The notes under the pieces are model-generated. The model was not told the origin of the DNA, did not search any database, and saw only the letters and a list, made by a program, of their open reading frames with translations. A stretch of 40,172 nucleotides of DNA from Seohaeicola zhoushanensis (GTDB lineage: Bacteria > Pseudomonadota > Alphaproteobacteria > Rhodobacterales > Rhodobacteraceae). A program made the position numbers and the translations under genes. The stretch spans positions 1-40,172 of the forward strand of contig NZ_BNCJ01000026.1 in the NCBI RefSeq assembly GCF_014656415.1. Direction: 5' to 3'. Shown in pieces: positions 33,345 through 40,172 of this stretch. Position 1 is the stretch's first letter. Each line of letters starts with the position of its first letter.

Positions 33345-33407
33345 TTGCTGTCTCCAGTCTCATGGTCACGATCTTATCTTCGTGTCCACGAAACCGGCAG
33401 CAGCTCA

Positions 33408-33684
33408 CCATGCCCAGCACGTCGCCCTGCTTCATGATGAGAAAGTCTTCCCCGTCGAGCCTGATCTCCGCGCCCGACCATCTGCCAAAGAGCGTCTCGT
33501 CGCCGGCCTTGACGTCCATCGGGATCGTGTCGCTATTTTCACTTCTGGTCCCGGTTCCGACCGAAACCACGATTCCGTCCTGTGGCTTCTCCTTGACGTT
33601 TTCGGGGATGATCAGCCCGCCGGAGGTCTTGTCGACCCTTTCAAGGCGACGGACTAGGACTTGGTCACGCAAGGGTGTGAACAT
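33408..33684 (-). pseudogene. groES: groES (Cpn10), 3' end cut by the IS3-family element
   Basis: From ATG at 33684 the frame encodes co-chaperonin 10: TPLRDQVLVRRLERVDKTSG, mobile-loop region GGLIIPENVKEKPQDG, GDETLFGRWSGAEIRLDGED and FLIMKQGDVLGM. Native sequence ends at M92; the IS begins in the next codon and adds a foreign tail (VSCCRFRGHEDKI ...) of about 50 residues up to a stop inside the IS. Cpn10 proteins are usually 95-97 residues, so only a few residues are lost and the protein might still fold. GroEL, which should follow directly, is absent. Compared with typical alphaproteobacterial GroES the loop sequence GTGTRSENSDTIPM is unusual, suggesting a secondary chaperonin copy. Confidence 0.88.
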
Positions 33685-33739
33685 TTGGAAAGACACCTTC
33701 CGCGAGGTTTCCGATGAGGGATGGCAATGTCGGGAGTTG

Positions 33740-33766
33740 CTGGCACTCGCCATACATGAGTGCCAA
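33740..33766 (-). promoter_or_regulatory. CIRCE operator (HrcA site) upstream of groES
   Basis: CTGGCACTC - 9 bp - GAGTGCCAA matches the CIRCE consensus TTAGCACTC-N9-GAGTGCTAA, with perfect GCACTC/GAGTGC cores and 9-9-9 spacing. It lies 56 bp upstream of the groES start. CIRCE is the known binding site of the heat-shock repressor HrcA. Its presence shows that this was a regulated chaperonin operon before the IS-linked loss of groEL. Confidence 0.88.
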
Positions 33767-34006
33767 TCCTACAGAGATAGTTGCGAGCGGAGCAACGCGC
33801 AAAGGACGGTTCAAAAATATGTCAATTGCACCCTGAATTACGGCTTTTTCGCCGGTGAGCTGGCATGATGGCGAGTTTGGGTCCGGACGCCCTGCAGTAT
33901 CAAGTTCCAGTCATTCTAACCTAAATCAGTGTGAACCCGCGCAACACGTGCTTTGCTTAGGCAACATCGGTCAATCGACCAGCAAACCAAACGGGGTCAA
34001 ACCAAC

Positions 34007-34183
34007 ATGTTGTACATCCTGATCATTTCCTTTTTGCTTCTCGGACTCCTGGTCGCCGGACTCCTTCCTTACTGGCGTCGTGATGGAGTGTTGTCATTCG
34101 GAATGTCCGGCGGGCGAGGCTCCGTTTTGGTCTTTCTGCTGGTGGTTCTGGTCGTTGCCATCGCCTTTCTGACCACCAACTAG
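34007..34183 (+). CDS. small membrane protein, DUF3309-like
   Basis: A 58-residue peptide with two hydrophobic helices (ILIISFLLLGLLVAGLLPYW and GSVLVFLLVVLVVAIAFL) separated by a polar Gly/Arg loop (RRDGVLSFGMSGGRG). The pattern LP-x-W ... GG near the middle resembles DUF3309 peptides, which are common in alphaproteobacteria and of unknown function. The ATG at 34007 gives the best family-like length, although no strong ribosome site precedes it. It is separated from groES by 320 bp that otherwise contain CIRCE and no gene. Confidence 0.6.
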   Translation: MLYILIISFLLLGLLVAGLLPYWRRDGVLSFGMSGGRGSVLVFLLVVLVVAIAFLTTN

Positions 34184-34257
34184 ACTGCGGCCCGGGAATA
34201 ACATGTGTCAGTGACAGCCAGTCGGCCGCGACATGTTGGAGAAGCGATCGCTTGGGG

Positions 34258-34350
34258 TACGACACGCTGAGGGCGATAGCCTGTGAGCTGAACTCCCGCG
34301 GCATTCTCACCGGCAGCAACCTGACGTGCCGTGACCTCGCCCAACGAGAA
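34258..34350 (+). pseudogene. serine resolvase C-terminal relic
   Basis: The frame reads YDTLRAIACELNSRGILTG and then degenerates (SNLTCRDLAQRE). This is the helix pair of the short resolvase DNA-binding tail, normally of the type LRAIAAELNARGIPT. No catalytic domain precedes it. The region from here to 34726 has no other gene I can recognise; several open frames on both strands overlap each other and have no family resemblance. Confidence 0.5.
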
Positions 34351-34726
34351 AAATTATGAAGTCAAAAGCATCGTCCTGCACCAACGGTCAACCGACGCCT
34401 CCTTCCACGCAACCCATGATTGCCTTCGGCATGCGGAACTTGAATTCCGAAACTCCGGTATGAATCCCCGATCCTGGAACTTGGAAGCGCGGACCCACTC
34501 CGAAACCATACACCCAAGTGCGATAGACACAACTTGTGTTCACCGTTCTCCCCAATGTGTACGCTTGCACATCGATCGCATTGCATGTGTAGGCGGCGAA
34601 GGGTAGCCTGCCACAGGTGCGGCCACGCCGACCTGGACCCAAGCAATTCAGTTAATTCAATACTTACGCGAATTTTCGAATCTATTCGCCCGTCCGGACA
34701 CCCTCAGAGAGCCGAAATGGAGCAAA

Positions 34727-35122
34727 GTGACCTTGGATCTAAAGCGTATTCTCCAAGTCGAAGACGACCCAGACATCGCAACCCTGAGTAGGCTAGTATT
34801 GGAAGAAATCGGTGGATACGAAATTGAGCAATGCGTCACCTTGCCGGAAGCTGTTGGCTTGGCTCTGAATTTCCAACCTCAATTGCTGCTTCTGGACTAT
34901 ATGCTACCCGGCCATAGCGGCCTCGTGATTTGGAATGCTATCAAGATGCTGCCTGGCTACAAGGATGTCCCGGCCATCTTTCTTACGGCCCGAGCCGAGC
35001 CTGAGCTGAGAGCCAAGCTGCTTGGCCTTGGAGCTTTGGCCGTGCTGGTCAAACCATTTGATGCGATGAAACTGTCCAGTATTATCGGCAACCGATGGAG
35101 AACTAAAGCTGGCCAGATCTAA
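34727..35122 (+). CDS. single-domain response regulator (CheY-like receiver)
   Basis: A 131-residue stand-alone receiver domain. It starts at a GTG with GGAG seven bases upstream. E12/D13/D14 form the acidic pocket, D57 in LLLLDYMLPGHSG is the phosphorylation site, T87 in IFLTARAE and K109 in VLVKPFD are the switch residues. There is no output domain, so it would act in a phosphorelay or by protein-protein contact. No histidine kinase is next to it. Base composition here is noticeably less GC-rich than the catabolic clusters, which suggests separate acquisition. It lies between two resolvase relics. Confidence 0.9.
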   Translation: MTLDLKRILQVEDDPDIATLSRLVLEEIGGYEIEQCVTLPEAVGLALNFQPQLLLLDYMLPGHSGLVIWNAIKMLPGYKDVPAIFLTARAEPELRAKLLGLGALAVLVKPFDAMKLSSIIGNRWRTKAGQI

Positions 35123-35573
35123 GTGTTCCAGGTTGACTGCTGGTAGCCTTGGTTATGATACCTTGGGTGATGATGCCTTCGTGTGGGTCTCCGGTTTTGA
35201 GAAGTGCTTTGTTAAAGATCTGCAAAGTCAGATTGATCCAATGGCATTGAACCTAACCGCGCTTGCCGGAATCTGATTTCGGTCAGTTACGCGACCAGAT
35301 ATTCAGTTTCCAGAGCCGCGTAGAAGTTTGCCTATGCTTCCGTCGGAGGGATGTTCCAGATGGGCTCGAGAAGGCCGCGGTTGTCGAAAGCTGCTGAACC
35401 GCCGCGCGAGACGCTATGTCATCACAATCCCGCAGTTCATTGGCTGAGGCCGCGAGTTGGACGCGGTCGCCGGCAAAGCCGGGGCTACGTGACAAACCTG
35501 AGATTACAAATGCGAACTTTTGAAAGTGAGCCCGGCCACACTTCAATTCCAGTGCGACGCGGAGTGCGAGTAT

Positions 35574-35607
35574 GAGCACACAACTGCGGCGCCGCAGTTG
35601 TGTGCTC
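35574..35607. repeat. 34-bp perfect palindrome
   Basis: GAGCACACAACTGCGGC (35574-35590) is followed without any spacer by its exact inverse (35591-35607). It is in an 807-bp stretch (35123-35929) without a convincing gene. That stretch also holds the 36-bp repeat and a resolvase relic described separately. A spacer-free palindrome of this length is unlikely to be a terminator (no loop bases, no U-run) and more likely a binding or recombination site, or the product of an inverted duplication. Confidence 0.85.
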
Positions 35608-35699
35608 CGTACGATTTGGGCCACGAATCGCTGCTTGCTGCATCGTCAGACCGCAGCATAAACTGAAACCTAAACAAGCCGGGCGCTCCGTTCCAGATC

Positions 35700-35735
35700 A
35701 GGCGCTCCTGTCCCAAATCATCTGACAACGGACAG
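35700..35735 (+). repeat. 36-bp inverted repeat, left copy
   Basis: This sequence (starting AGGCGCTCCTGTCCCAAATC) reappears inverted at 39903-39938 with one mismatch in 36. The two copies enclose the cysteine synthase and cyclase genes, 4.2 kb. Immediately to its left, 35682-35700 is a related 19-bp direct copy of its first 20 bases (GGCGCTCCGTTCCAGATCA). The arrangement recalls transposon ends with several transposase-binding sites, but I recognise no transposase for it. Confidence 0.8.
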
Positions 35736-35738
35736 TAG

Positions 35739-35837
35739 AGAATAGCGGCGGACCTGAATGCGCGGGGCATCCTCACGTAGTTGGGCGGCCAATAGCATGT
35801 TCCAAATGTGGGGAATCTATTTGCGCGATTGCAACGG
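35739..35837 (+). pseudogene. second serine resolvase C-terminal relic
   Basis: The frame reads RIAADLNARGILT, stop, LGGQ, stop, HVPNVGNLFARLQ. Apart from the two stop codons this is the tail of a serine resolvase (compare the family pattern IAAxLNARGIxTxRGGxWxxxxVxNxLARL). It begins 3 bp after the 36-bp repeat, so the repeat may have arisen by an event at the edge of a resolvase gene. It is plainly non-functional. Confidence 0.65.
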
Positions 35838-35929
35838 CCCCCCGGCAGGCCACCTCCCGGACGTTTTCGGTCGAGTCGCATTCGACATGCACGGACCAGC
35901 CGAGAGAATGTAGGGTTCAACCAGACCAC

Positions 35930-37009
35930 CTAAGTCAATTGGTAGCCGGGCGTCGAGTTCGACAGCGCCAATTCCTCGGCGTCCATGTCCTCGGGGATGT
36001 CGGAAAAGAGTGGCGTCGTCAGGTATCGTTCGCCAGTATCTGGTAGCATTGCAAGGATCACTGCGCCGGGGTCCGCCCGTCCGGCGACTTGCATTGCGAC
36101 TGCAAAGGTCGCGCCACCTGAAGTTCCAGTTAGTATTCCCTCACGCTGCGCGAGTTTTTTGGCCCATTCGACGCCCTCGGTGCCTGCAATCGGAATCAAT
36201 TCATCATAGCCCCCAGCATCCAAGCATTCCTGAAGGACCTTCGGAATGAAGTCAGGCGTCCATCCTTGGATCGGGTGCGGCTCGAATTTTGGATGACTGC
36301 TGGCCGGCGATCCGCCTTCGCCTCGGTCCTGGACCACACCGCTGCCGACAAGCTGCGCATTGGACGGCTCGGACAGGATGATCCGGGTCTCTGGCCGCTC
36401 ACGGCGCAGAACGCGTGACAGCCCTGTCACCGTTCCGCCAGTGCCATATCCTGTCACCACGTAGTCCAGGCGGTCACCCGAAAAGTCGCCGATGACCTCG
36501 CGCGCTGTGGTGAATTCGTGGATGTCCGCGTTGGCCGCAGTCTCGAATTGCCGTGCGAGGAACCAGCCATGGGTATTCGCCAATTCCACCGCCTTCATGT
36601 ACATCCCCGTGCCCATCTGCGCGCGCGGTGTCAGGATTACTTTCGCGCCCAGCATACGCATCAGCCGCCGCCGTTCGACCGAAAAGCTATCGGCCATGGT
36701 CACGACTAGCGGATAGCCTTTTTGAGCGCAGACCATCGCAAGACCGATACCAGTGTTGCCGCTGGTCGCCTCCACCACTGTCTGGCCGGGCCGCAGAGTT
36801 CCTGACCGCTCGGCAGCTTCGATAATGTTGAGCGCTAGCCGGTCTTTTACCGAACCAGCGGGATTGAAGAATTCCGCTTTGACGTACAAACGGATGTCGG
36901 ACGGCGCGAGATTGTTGATCCGGATCACCGGTGTGTCTCCGACCGTGTCCAGGATGCTGTCGAAGAGACGCCCGCGTCCCGCCGACGTGCGAATGTTTTC
37001 GGTACTCAT
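35930..37009 (-). CDS. PLP-dependent cysteine synthase family protein
   Basis: A 359-residue fold-type II PLP enzyme. The ATG at 37009 has GGAGAGA upstream. K55 in NPAGSVKDR is the Schiff-base lysine; EATSGNTGIGLA binds substrate carboxylate, GTGGTVTGL binds PLP phosphate, and TSGGA with MLPDTGERYLTT is typical of O-acetylserine sulfhydrylases. The C-terminus (FSDIPEDMDAEELALSNSTP) is longer than in standard CysK. It probably makes cysteine from O-acetylserine and sulfide or another nucleophile. It stands alone on its strand, without cysE or sulfate-reduction genes, within the segment bounded by the 36-bp repeats. Confidence 0.92.
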   Translation of the reverse strand: MSTENIRTSAGRGRLFDSILDTVGDTPVIRINNLAPSDIRLYVKAEFFNPAGSVKDRLALNIIEAAERSGTLRPGQTVVEATSGNTGIGLAMVCAQKGYPLVVTMADSFSVERRRLMRMLGAKVILTPRAQMGTGMYMKAVELANTHGWFLARQFETAANADIHEFTTAREVIGDFSGDRLDYVVTGYGTGGTVTGLSRVLRRERPETRIILSEPSNAQLVGSGVVQDRGEGGSPASSHPKFEPHPIQGWTPDFIPKVLQECLDAGGYDELIPIAGTEGVEWAKKLAQREGILTGTSGGATFAVAMQVAGRADPGAVILAMLPDTGERYLTTPLFSDIPEDMDAEELALSNSTPGYQLT

Positions 37010-37758
37010 GCCTGTCTCTCCCCCTGTTGATCCAACCCGTCTAAGCCTCGGTCGCTCCACCATACAGGATAGACGGGGTCGCGCTTGATCGATTTCTGAA
37101 CAATCCATGTCGGACCCCATATTTCGGCGTTCTCTTGAAGGTGGACGGTTTATGCCACAGGCTTGGCGCATGAGGTCGCATCGCCGACGTAGGTTAGACT
37201 ACCCGCGTGTTGGGTGCGCCTAATACCACGGTGCACATACACGAGCCCTTCATCCGTATCACAGGAGCCGTCGGGCCAGTAGTATGATCATCCGCTCACC
37301 GCTGACTTAAGCATCAACTGCGGATCGGTTCCCATTCCCGGATCCGAATGGAGTGGCTGCCGAGCCTGTTAAAAAGAACACGAGGATCATTTGATCTGTC
37401 TTTAAGTGAAACGACGAATACGATCCTACGCGCTGCGCTGCGCTGCTGTCGGCTGAGGCTGCTGAGGACACTGATAAAAGGGCCGTCGCGCCCGAGAAAT
37501 TGCAGCAACGCGGCTGGAGATGGTGGAAAGGCGCTCCCATTGCCTTTTGAAACGGCTGTGTGGGCTGGCACGGCGCCGGCCGATGCCTCCGGGGAATTAA
37601 TGAGCAAAGACGCGGAGATCCATTGGGGCTCGTGGTGATGACGTATCGCGCCGCTCAAGGAAGCCGGATACTCTTCCGCAATTTCGAAGCTCGAAACCGA
37701 CTAGTTCAAAACTTGCATTCAGGCGGGGTCAATACACATCCGCACATGATCGGACCCA
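37010..37758. other. 749-bp gap without a recognisable gene
   Basis: Several open frames of 70-115 codons exist on both strands, but they overlap one another, lack convincing ribosome sites and show no family motifs. The stretch separates the start of the cysteine synthase gene from the 3' end of the cyclase gene. The cysteine synthase promoter should lie in its left part. I see no strong hairpin or repeat. Confidence 0.5.
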
Positions 37759-39528
37759 TCACTCAACTGGAATGCCGAGGGCCGCCAATTGTTTTCCTAT
37801 CCGATCCAACATACGCGCGGAGAACACCATTGCGTCCTTGAAACGCCGCACGGTCATGTTTGGATGGGCCTTCATCAATGCGTGGGCAGACGCGCGAGCC
37901 TCCCTTTCTCTGCCCGCGCCAAGAAGCGCAGTGCAGAGGTTACGGTGGATCCAATGCGCGTTGGGGCGTTCTTCCAGCGCCCTCAGGAACAGATCGGCAG
38001 CGCAGCTTTCCTCGCCCGCGATTTGATGTGCGCAGCCTATGCCAACAAGATTATTGAAATTCATCGGATCGAGCGGGCTGAGCCGAATCGCTCGGGCAAA
38101 ATGCTGCTTGGCCACCTCCGGCCGGTCCGAATAATTCTCGAGCCAGCCGAGGCGGCTTAACGCCCAGGAGGCGTTGGGGTCGATCTGGATCGCACGTTCG
38201 AGAAGGACGCGGGCCGCGCGGTAGTTGCGCGCAAAGGTTTGAACGGTCCCAAGCACCGATAAGATCAGCGGATCGTCTGAGGACATCTGCGCCGCTCGTT
38301 CCGCGCGAGAAAGCGCCTCGTGTCGAGCGGCAGTGATATCCTCGGCCCAGTTATAGACCGAACGTTGCGCCCAACACCAACCGGCCAACGCCAGCGCAAG
38401 AGGATAGTCGGGGTCGATATCCAGCGCCTTGTCTAGAAGCCTCAGGGCCTTCGCCGCGGCGTCTTCCTCTAGCATCCAGACATCGGGCATCGCGCGCATT
38501 GTGTAGTCGTAAGCACTGAGATCCTGAGGCAGCTTGCGGCGCGTTCGCTCGATCTCAGCTAACTGGATCGACGGCTGCAATGCACCGGCGACTTGTTCGG
38601 TGATCTTGTCCTGAAGATCGAAAATGTCATCGAGTGAACCATCGTATTTGTCAGCCCAGAGATGCGCTCCGCCGTCGGTCTCGATCAACTGCACGGTGAT
38701 GCGCACCCGATTCCCGGCGCGCTGTACTGAACCTTCGAGCACGTATTTAACCCCCAACTCACGCCCGATCTCCCGCACGTTTAGGTGTTTGCCCTTGTAA
38801 GCGAAGGCGGAATTACGGGCGATGACGAAGAACGAGCGGATGCGCGACAACGTGGCGGTGATCGCCTCTACGACGCCATCGGCGAAATAGTCCTGTTCGA
38901 CATCACCGGACATGTTGTCGAAGGGCAAGATTGCGATCGACGGCTTATCCGGACGCCGTAGAGGGTGGCGCACACTGCCCTTCCGCTCGCCGGACTCGAC
39001 GTCGACGGGCCAGCGGAACACGCGTACCGGCTTGGAGAGGTTCTTCAGTTCGTGTTCCCCATCGTCGGAAAAGGCGGCGCCGATTCTATTGCCCAAATGC
39101 TCGTACGTACTGGCACTGAGGTTGATGCCGCCGGGAGAAGCGATCTCCTGCAGTCGCGCGGCCAAGTTGACGCCGTCGCCGAAGATATCGCGGCCCTCGA
39201 TGATGATGTCGCCGAGATTGATTCCGATCCGCAGTTGAAGAAGCGGCAGCCCTAGACCATCAGGCTCGCGTGCGGCCATGGCGGTTTGGATTTCGACAGC
39301 GCAGGTGGCCGCATCAACGACGCTGGCAAACTCGACGAGTGCGCCGTCGCCCATAAGCTTGACCACACGGCCCCTGTTAGCCTGGACACGGGGGGCGAAA
39401 ATCTCCCGTAGAATCCGATTGACTGCAGCCAATGTGCCCGTTTCATCGGCATTCATCCTCGTCGAGAAGCCGGCGATGTCCGTGGACATCACCGCGGCGA
39501 GACGGCGCTGAACGGCTGGATTGGTCAT
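37759..39528 (-). CDS. class III adenylate/guanylate cyclase with TolB-like and TPR domains
   Basis: A 589-residue protein. The N-terminal cyclase catalytic domain (about 8-180) has RRLAAVMSTDIAGFSTRMNA with a metal-binding Asp, GRVVKLMGDGALVEF, RIGINLGDIIIEG and FGDGVNLAARLQEIASPGGI. Then comes the TolB/FlgO-like segment common to these proteins (PSIAILPFDNMSGDVEQDYF, ITATLSRIRSFFVIARNSAF, GRELGVKYVLEGSVQRAGNR), followed by about 250 residues of TPR helices (DIDPDYPLALALAGWCW, IDPNASWALSRLGWLENYSD). It likely makes cAMP in the cytoplasm. The ATG at 39528 is chosen because homology begins there; no clear ribosome site precedes it, and the open frame continues upstream through a transposase remnant. 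Confidence 0.9.
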   Translation of the reverse strand: MTNPAVQRRLAAVMSTDIAGFSTRMNADETGTLAAVNRILREIFAPRVQANRGRVVKLMGDGALVEFASVVDAATCAVEIQTAMAAREPDGLGLPLLQLRIGINLGDIIIEGRDIFGDGVNLAARLQEIASPGGINLSASTYEHLGNRIGAAFSDDGEHELKNLSKPVRVFRWPVDVESGERKGSVRHPLRRPDKPSIAILPFDNMSGDVEQDYFADGVVEAITATLSRIRSFFVIARNSAFAYKGKHLNVREIGRELGVKYVLEGSVQRAGNRVRITVQLIETDGGAHLWADKYDGSLDDIFDLQDKITEQVAGALQPSIQLAEIERTRRKLPQDLSAYDYTMRAMPDVWMLEEDAAAKALRLLDKALDIDPDYPLALALAGWCWAQRSVYNWAEDITAARHEALSRAERAAQMSSDDPLILSVLGTVQTFARNYRAARVLLERAIQIDPNASWALSRLGWLENYSDRPEVAKQHFARAIRLSPLDPMNFNNLVGIGCAHQIAGEESCAADLFLRALEERPNAHWIHRNLCTALLGAGREREARASAHALMKAHPNMTVRRFKDAMVFSARMLDRIGKQLAALGIPVE

Positions 39529-39569
39529 GGAGAGATATGGCCGATTTTGGGTGACGCGGCGTGGTCTAG

Positions 39570-39735
39570 CGACGCGGTTCTGGGCGCCGTCGAACGGGGT
39601 GACGCCGTCGATCAATATGTCGCCTTCCATGACGCGAGGCAACGGGTTCCTGCCCTTGAGCTTGCGCCATGTTTTCGATGCCGCCCGGATGAGGTTGAAC
39701 ATGATGAATTTGGCGGTCGTTTTCGACAGCGCGCC
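39570..39735 (-). pseudogene. IS256-family transposase C-terminal remnant
   Basis: Minus-strand frame reads KTTAKFIMFNLIRAASKTWR, then KLKGRNPLPRVMEGDILIDG and VTPFDGAQNRVA. This matches the usual C-terminal end of IS256-family transposases (pattern KTWRRLKGxNQLPKVIxGVxFxDG). All catalytic parts are missing. The frame is open into the cyclase gene, so the remnant sits directly upstream of it and may have displaced or supplied its promoter region. Confidence 0.6.
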
Positions 39736-39902
39736 GCCGGTGCACACTGTGCGGTGATGCACGCGCGTTTTGCAGAACTTGGCAGCGACGGACTTCACCA
39801 CCTTTCACGCGGCCGCTCATGATTTCTTCTTATCGAGGCCTTAGTAGAAGTTTGCGGTATCGCCTCGGTCGATCAGAGGAACTCTGCCCGTGATGTAACC
39901 GC

Positions 39903-39938
39903 CTGTCCGTCGTCAGATGATTTGGGACAGGAGCGCCT
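39903..39938 (-). repeat. 36-bp inverted repeat, right copy
   Basis: This is the inverse of 35700-35735 with a single mismatch (A/G). It lies to the right of the IS256 remnant. The remaining sequence to 40172 shows no gene I can recognise. Confidence 0.8.
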
Positions 39939-40172
39939 CACAGATCGATAGGGCGGCTTGGCCTGCATGTTTGCTCGCGATGGACATCAGGATTTCCTTC
40001 CATGGCATCTTGAACCCAGGGGAAGGTGGGTTTCAAATGCATCCGTATTTCTCGCATGAAGTGCGCTATACTGGACTGATCCAGAGCAGTGTCCGCCCTG
40101 ATCACTACTCTTGGGGATGATGTCCCGGGAAGTGGTGTAGCTCCTCATGGGCCTCGCGCTCACTGGCGGGCC

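Larger units (their letters stand above)
32127..33407 (-). mobile_element. IS3-family insertion sequence (1281 bp)
   Basis: The terminal inverted repeats are TGAGCTGCTGCCGG followed by C/TTTCGTGGACA: left copy from 32127, right copy ending at 33407 as its inverse, with one mismatch in about 24 bp. Inside, on the minus strand, lie orfA (33054-33344) and a frameshifted orfB (32157-33057). The bases flanking the two ends (ATCT on the left, CCAT on the right) are not a duplication, so this copy does not mark a simple insertion. It joins an IS6 fragment to the 3' end of groES. Confidence 0.85.

Noticed and set aside
33253-33753. A 166-residue GroES-like protein as a natural longer form
   Set aside because: Residues before MFTPLRDQ have no Cpn10 similarity and those after GDVLGM are translated from the IS3 end and its orfA region in another frame.
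34331-34606. 91-codon plus-strand frame and opposing minus-strand frames at 34362-34646
   Set aside because: They overlap each other, have unusual composition (many Cys/His) with no motif, and lack ribosome sites.
37348-37638. 96-codon frame in the gap before the cyclase gene
   Set aside because: No family resemblance, weak start, and frames of equal length run in opposite direction over the same bases.

Overview
The window looks like an accessory region of a high-GC alphaproteobacterium, most probably a member of the Rhodobacterales. That placement is an inference from GC-rich codon use, two complete tripartite tricarboxylate transporters (TTT), and a phage packaging module of a kind familiar from this group. 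No rRNA or tRNA gene was recognised. Most of the window is uptake and catabolic gene clusters, separated by scars of insertion sequences and recombinases.

Layout. (1) 69-4643: a two-component system (sensor kinase and NarL-type regulator, minus strand), then an RTX calcium-binding protein (minus), a His/Asp-rich exported protein and a Tat-exported protein (plus). The RTX protein and the Tat protein each carry two copies of the same gapless 41-residue motif that I cannot assign to a named domain. (2) 4801-5435: a serine-recombinase fragment joined to the 3' end of an IS6-family element. (3) 5504-12081: a divergent cluster with a TTT transporter (minus) facing a MarR regulator, a cytoplasmic type I sulfatase and a GlcD/D-lactate-dehydrogenase-like FAD oxidase (plus), with a 14-bp-arm operator between them. 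(4) 12138-12435: an internally deleted IS6-family element. (5) 12650-17936: a second TTT transporter plus a CaiB/BaiF CoA-transferase, divergent from a LysR regulator. (6) 18208-22192: a phage or integrative remnant with a recombinase-associated fragment, an array of CAGGGAA heptamers, a ParB-domain DNA methyltransferase, a DUF5681 protein and a terminase large subunit, with no portal or capsid genes. (7) 22225-31799: an IclR regulator divergent from an operon of an amidohydrolase-fold protein that lacks its metal ligands, a five-gene Dpp/Opp-type ABC importer and an ADP-forming acyl-CoA synthetase. (8) 31825-33766: the 5' end of an IS6-family transposase, a complete but disabled IS3-family element, and a groES gene cut at its 3' end by that IS, with its CIRCE operator intact and no groEL following. 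(9) 34007-40172: a small membrane peptide, a single-domain response regulator, resolvase relics, a 34-bp perfect palindrome, a cysteine synthase and a class III cyclase/TPR protein. A 36-bp inverted repeat encloses the last two genes.

How the genes work together. Three clusters follow the same plan: a local regulator, a solute-binding-protein-dependent importer for organic acids or peptide-like molecules, and one to three enzymes that start breakdown (sulfatase plus 2-hydroxyacid oxidase; CoA-transferase; acyl-CoA synthetase). In cluster 3 the gene content suggests uptake of an intact sulfate ester, intracellular desulfation, and oxidation of the released 2-hydroxyacid. All substrates are inferred from gene content only.
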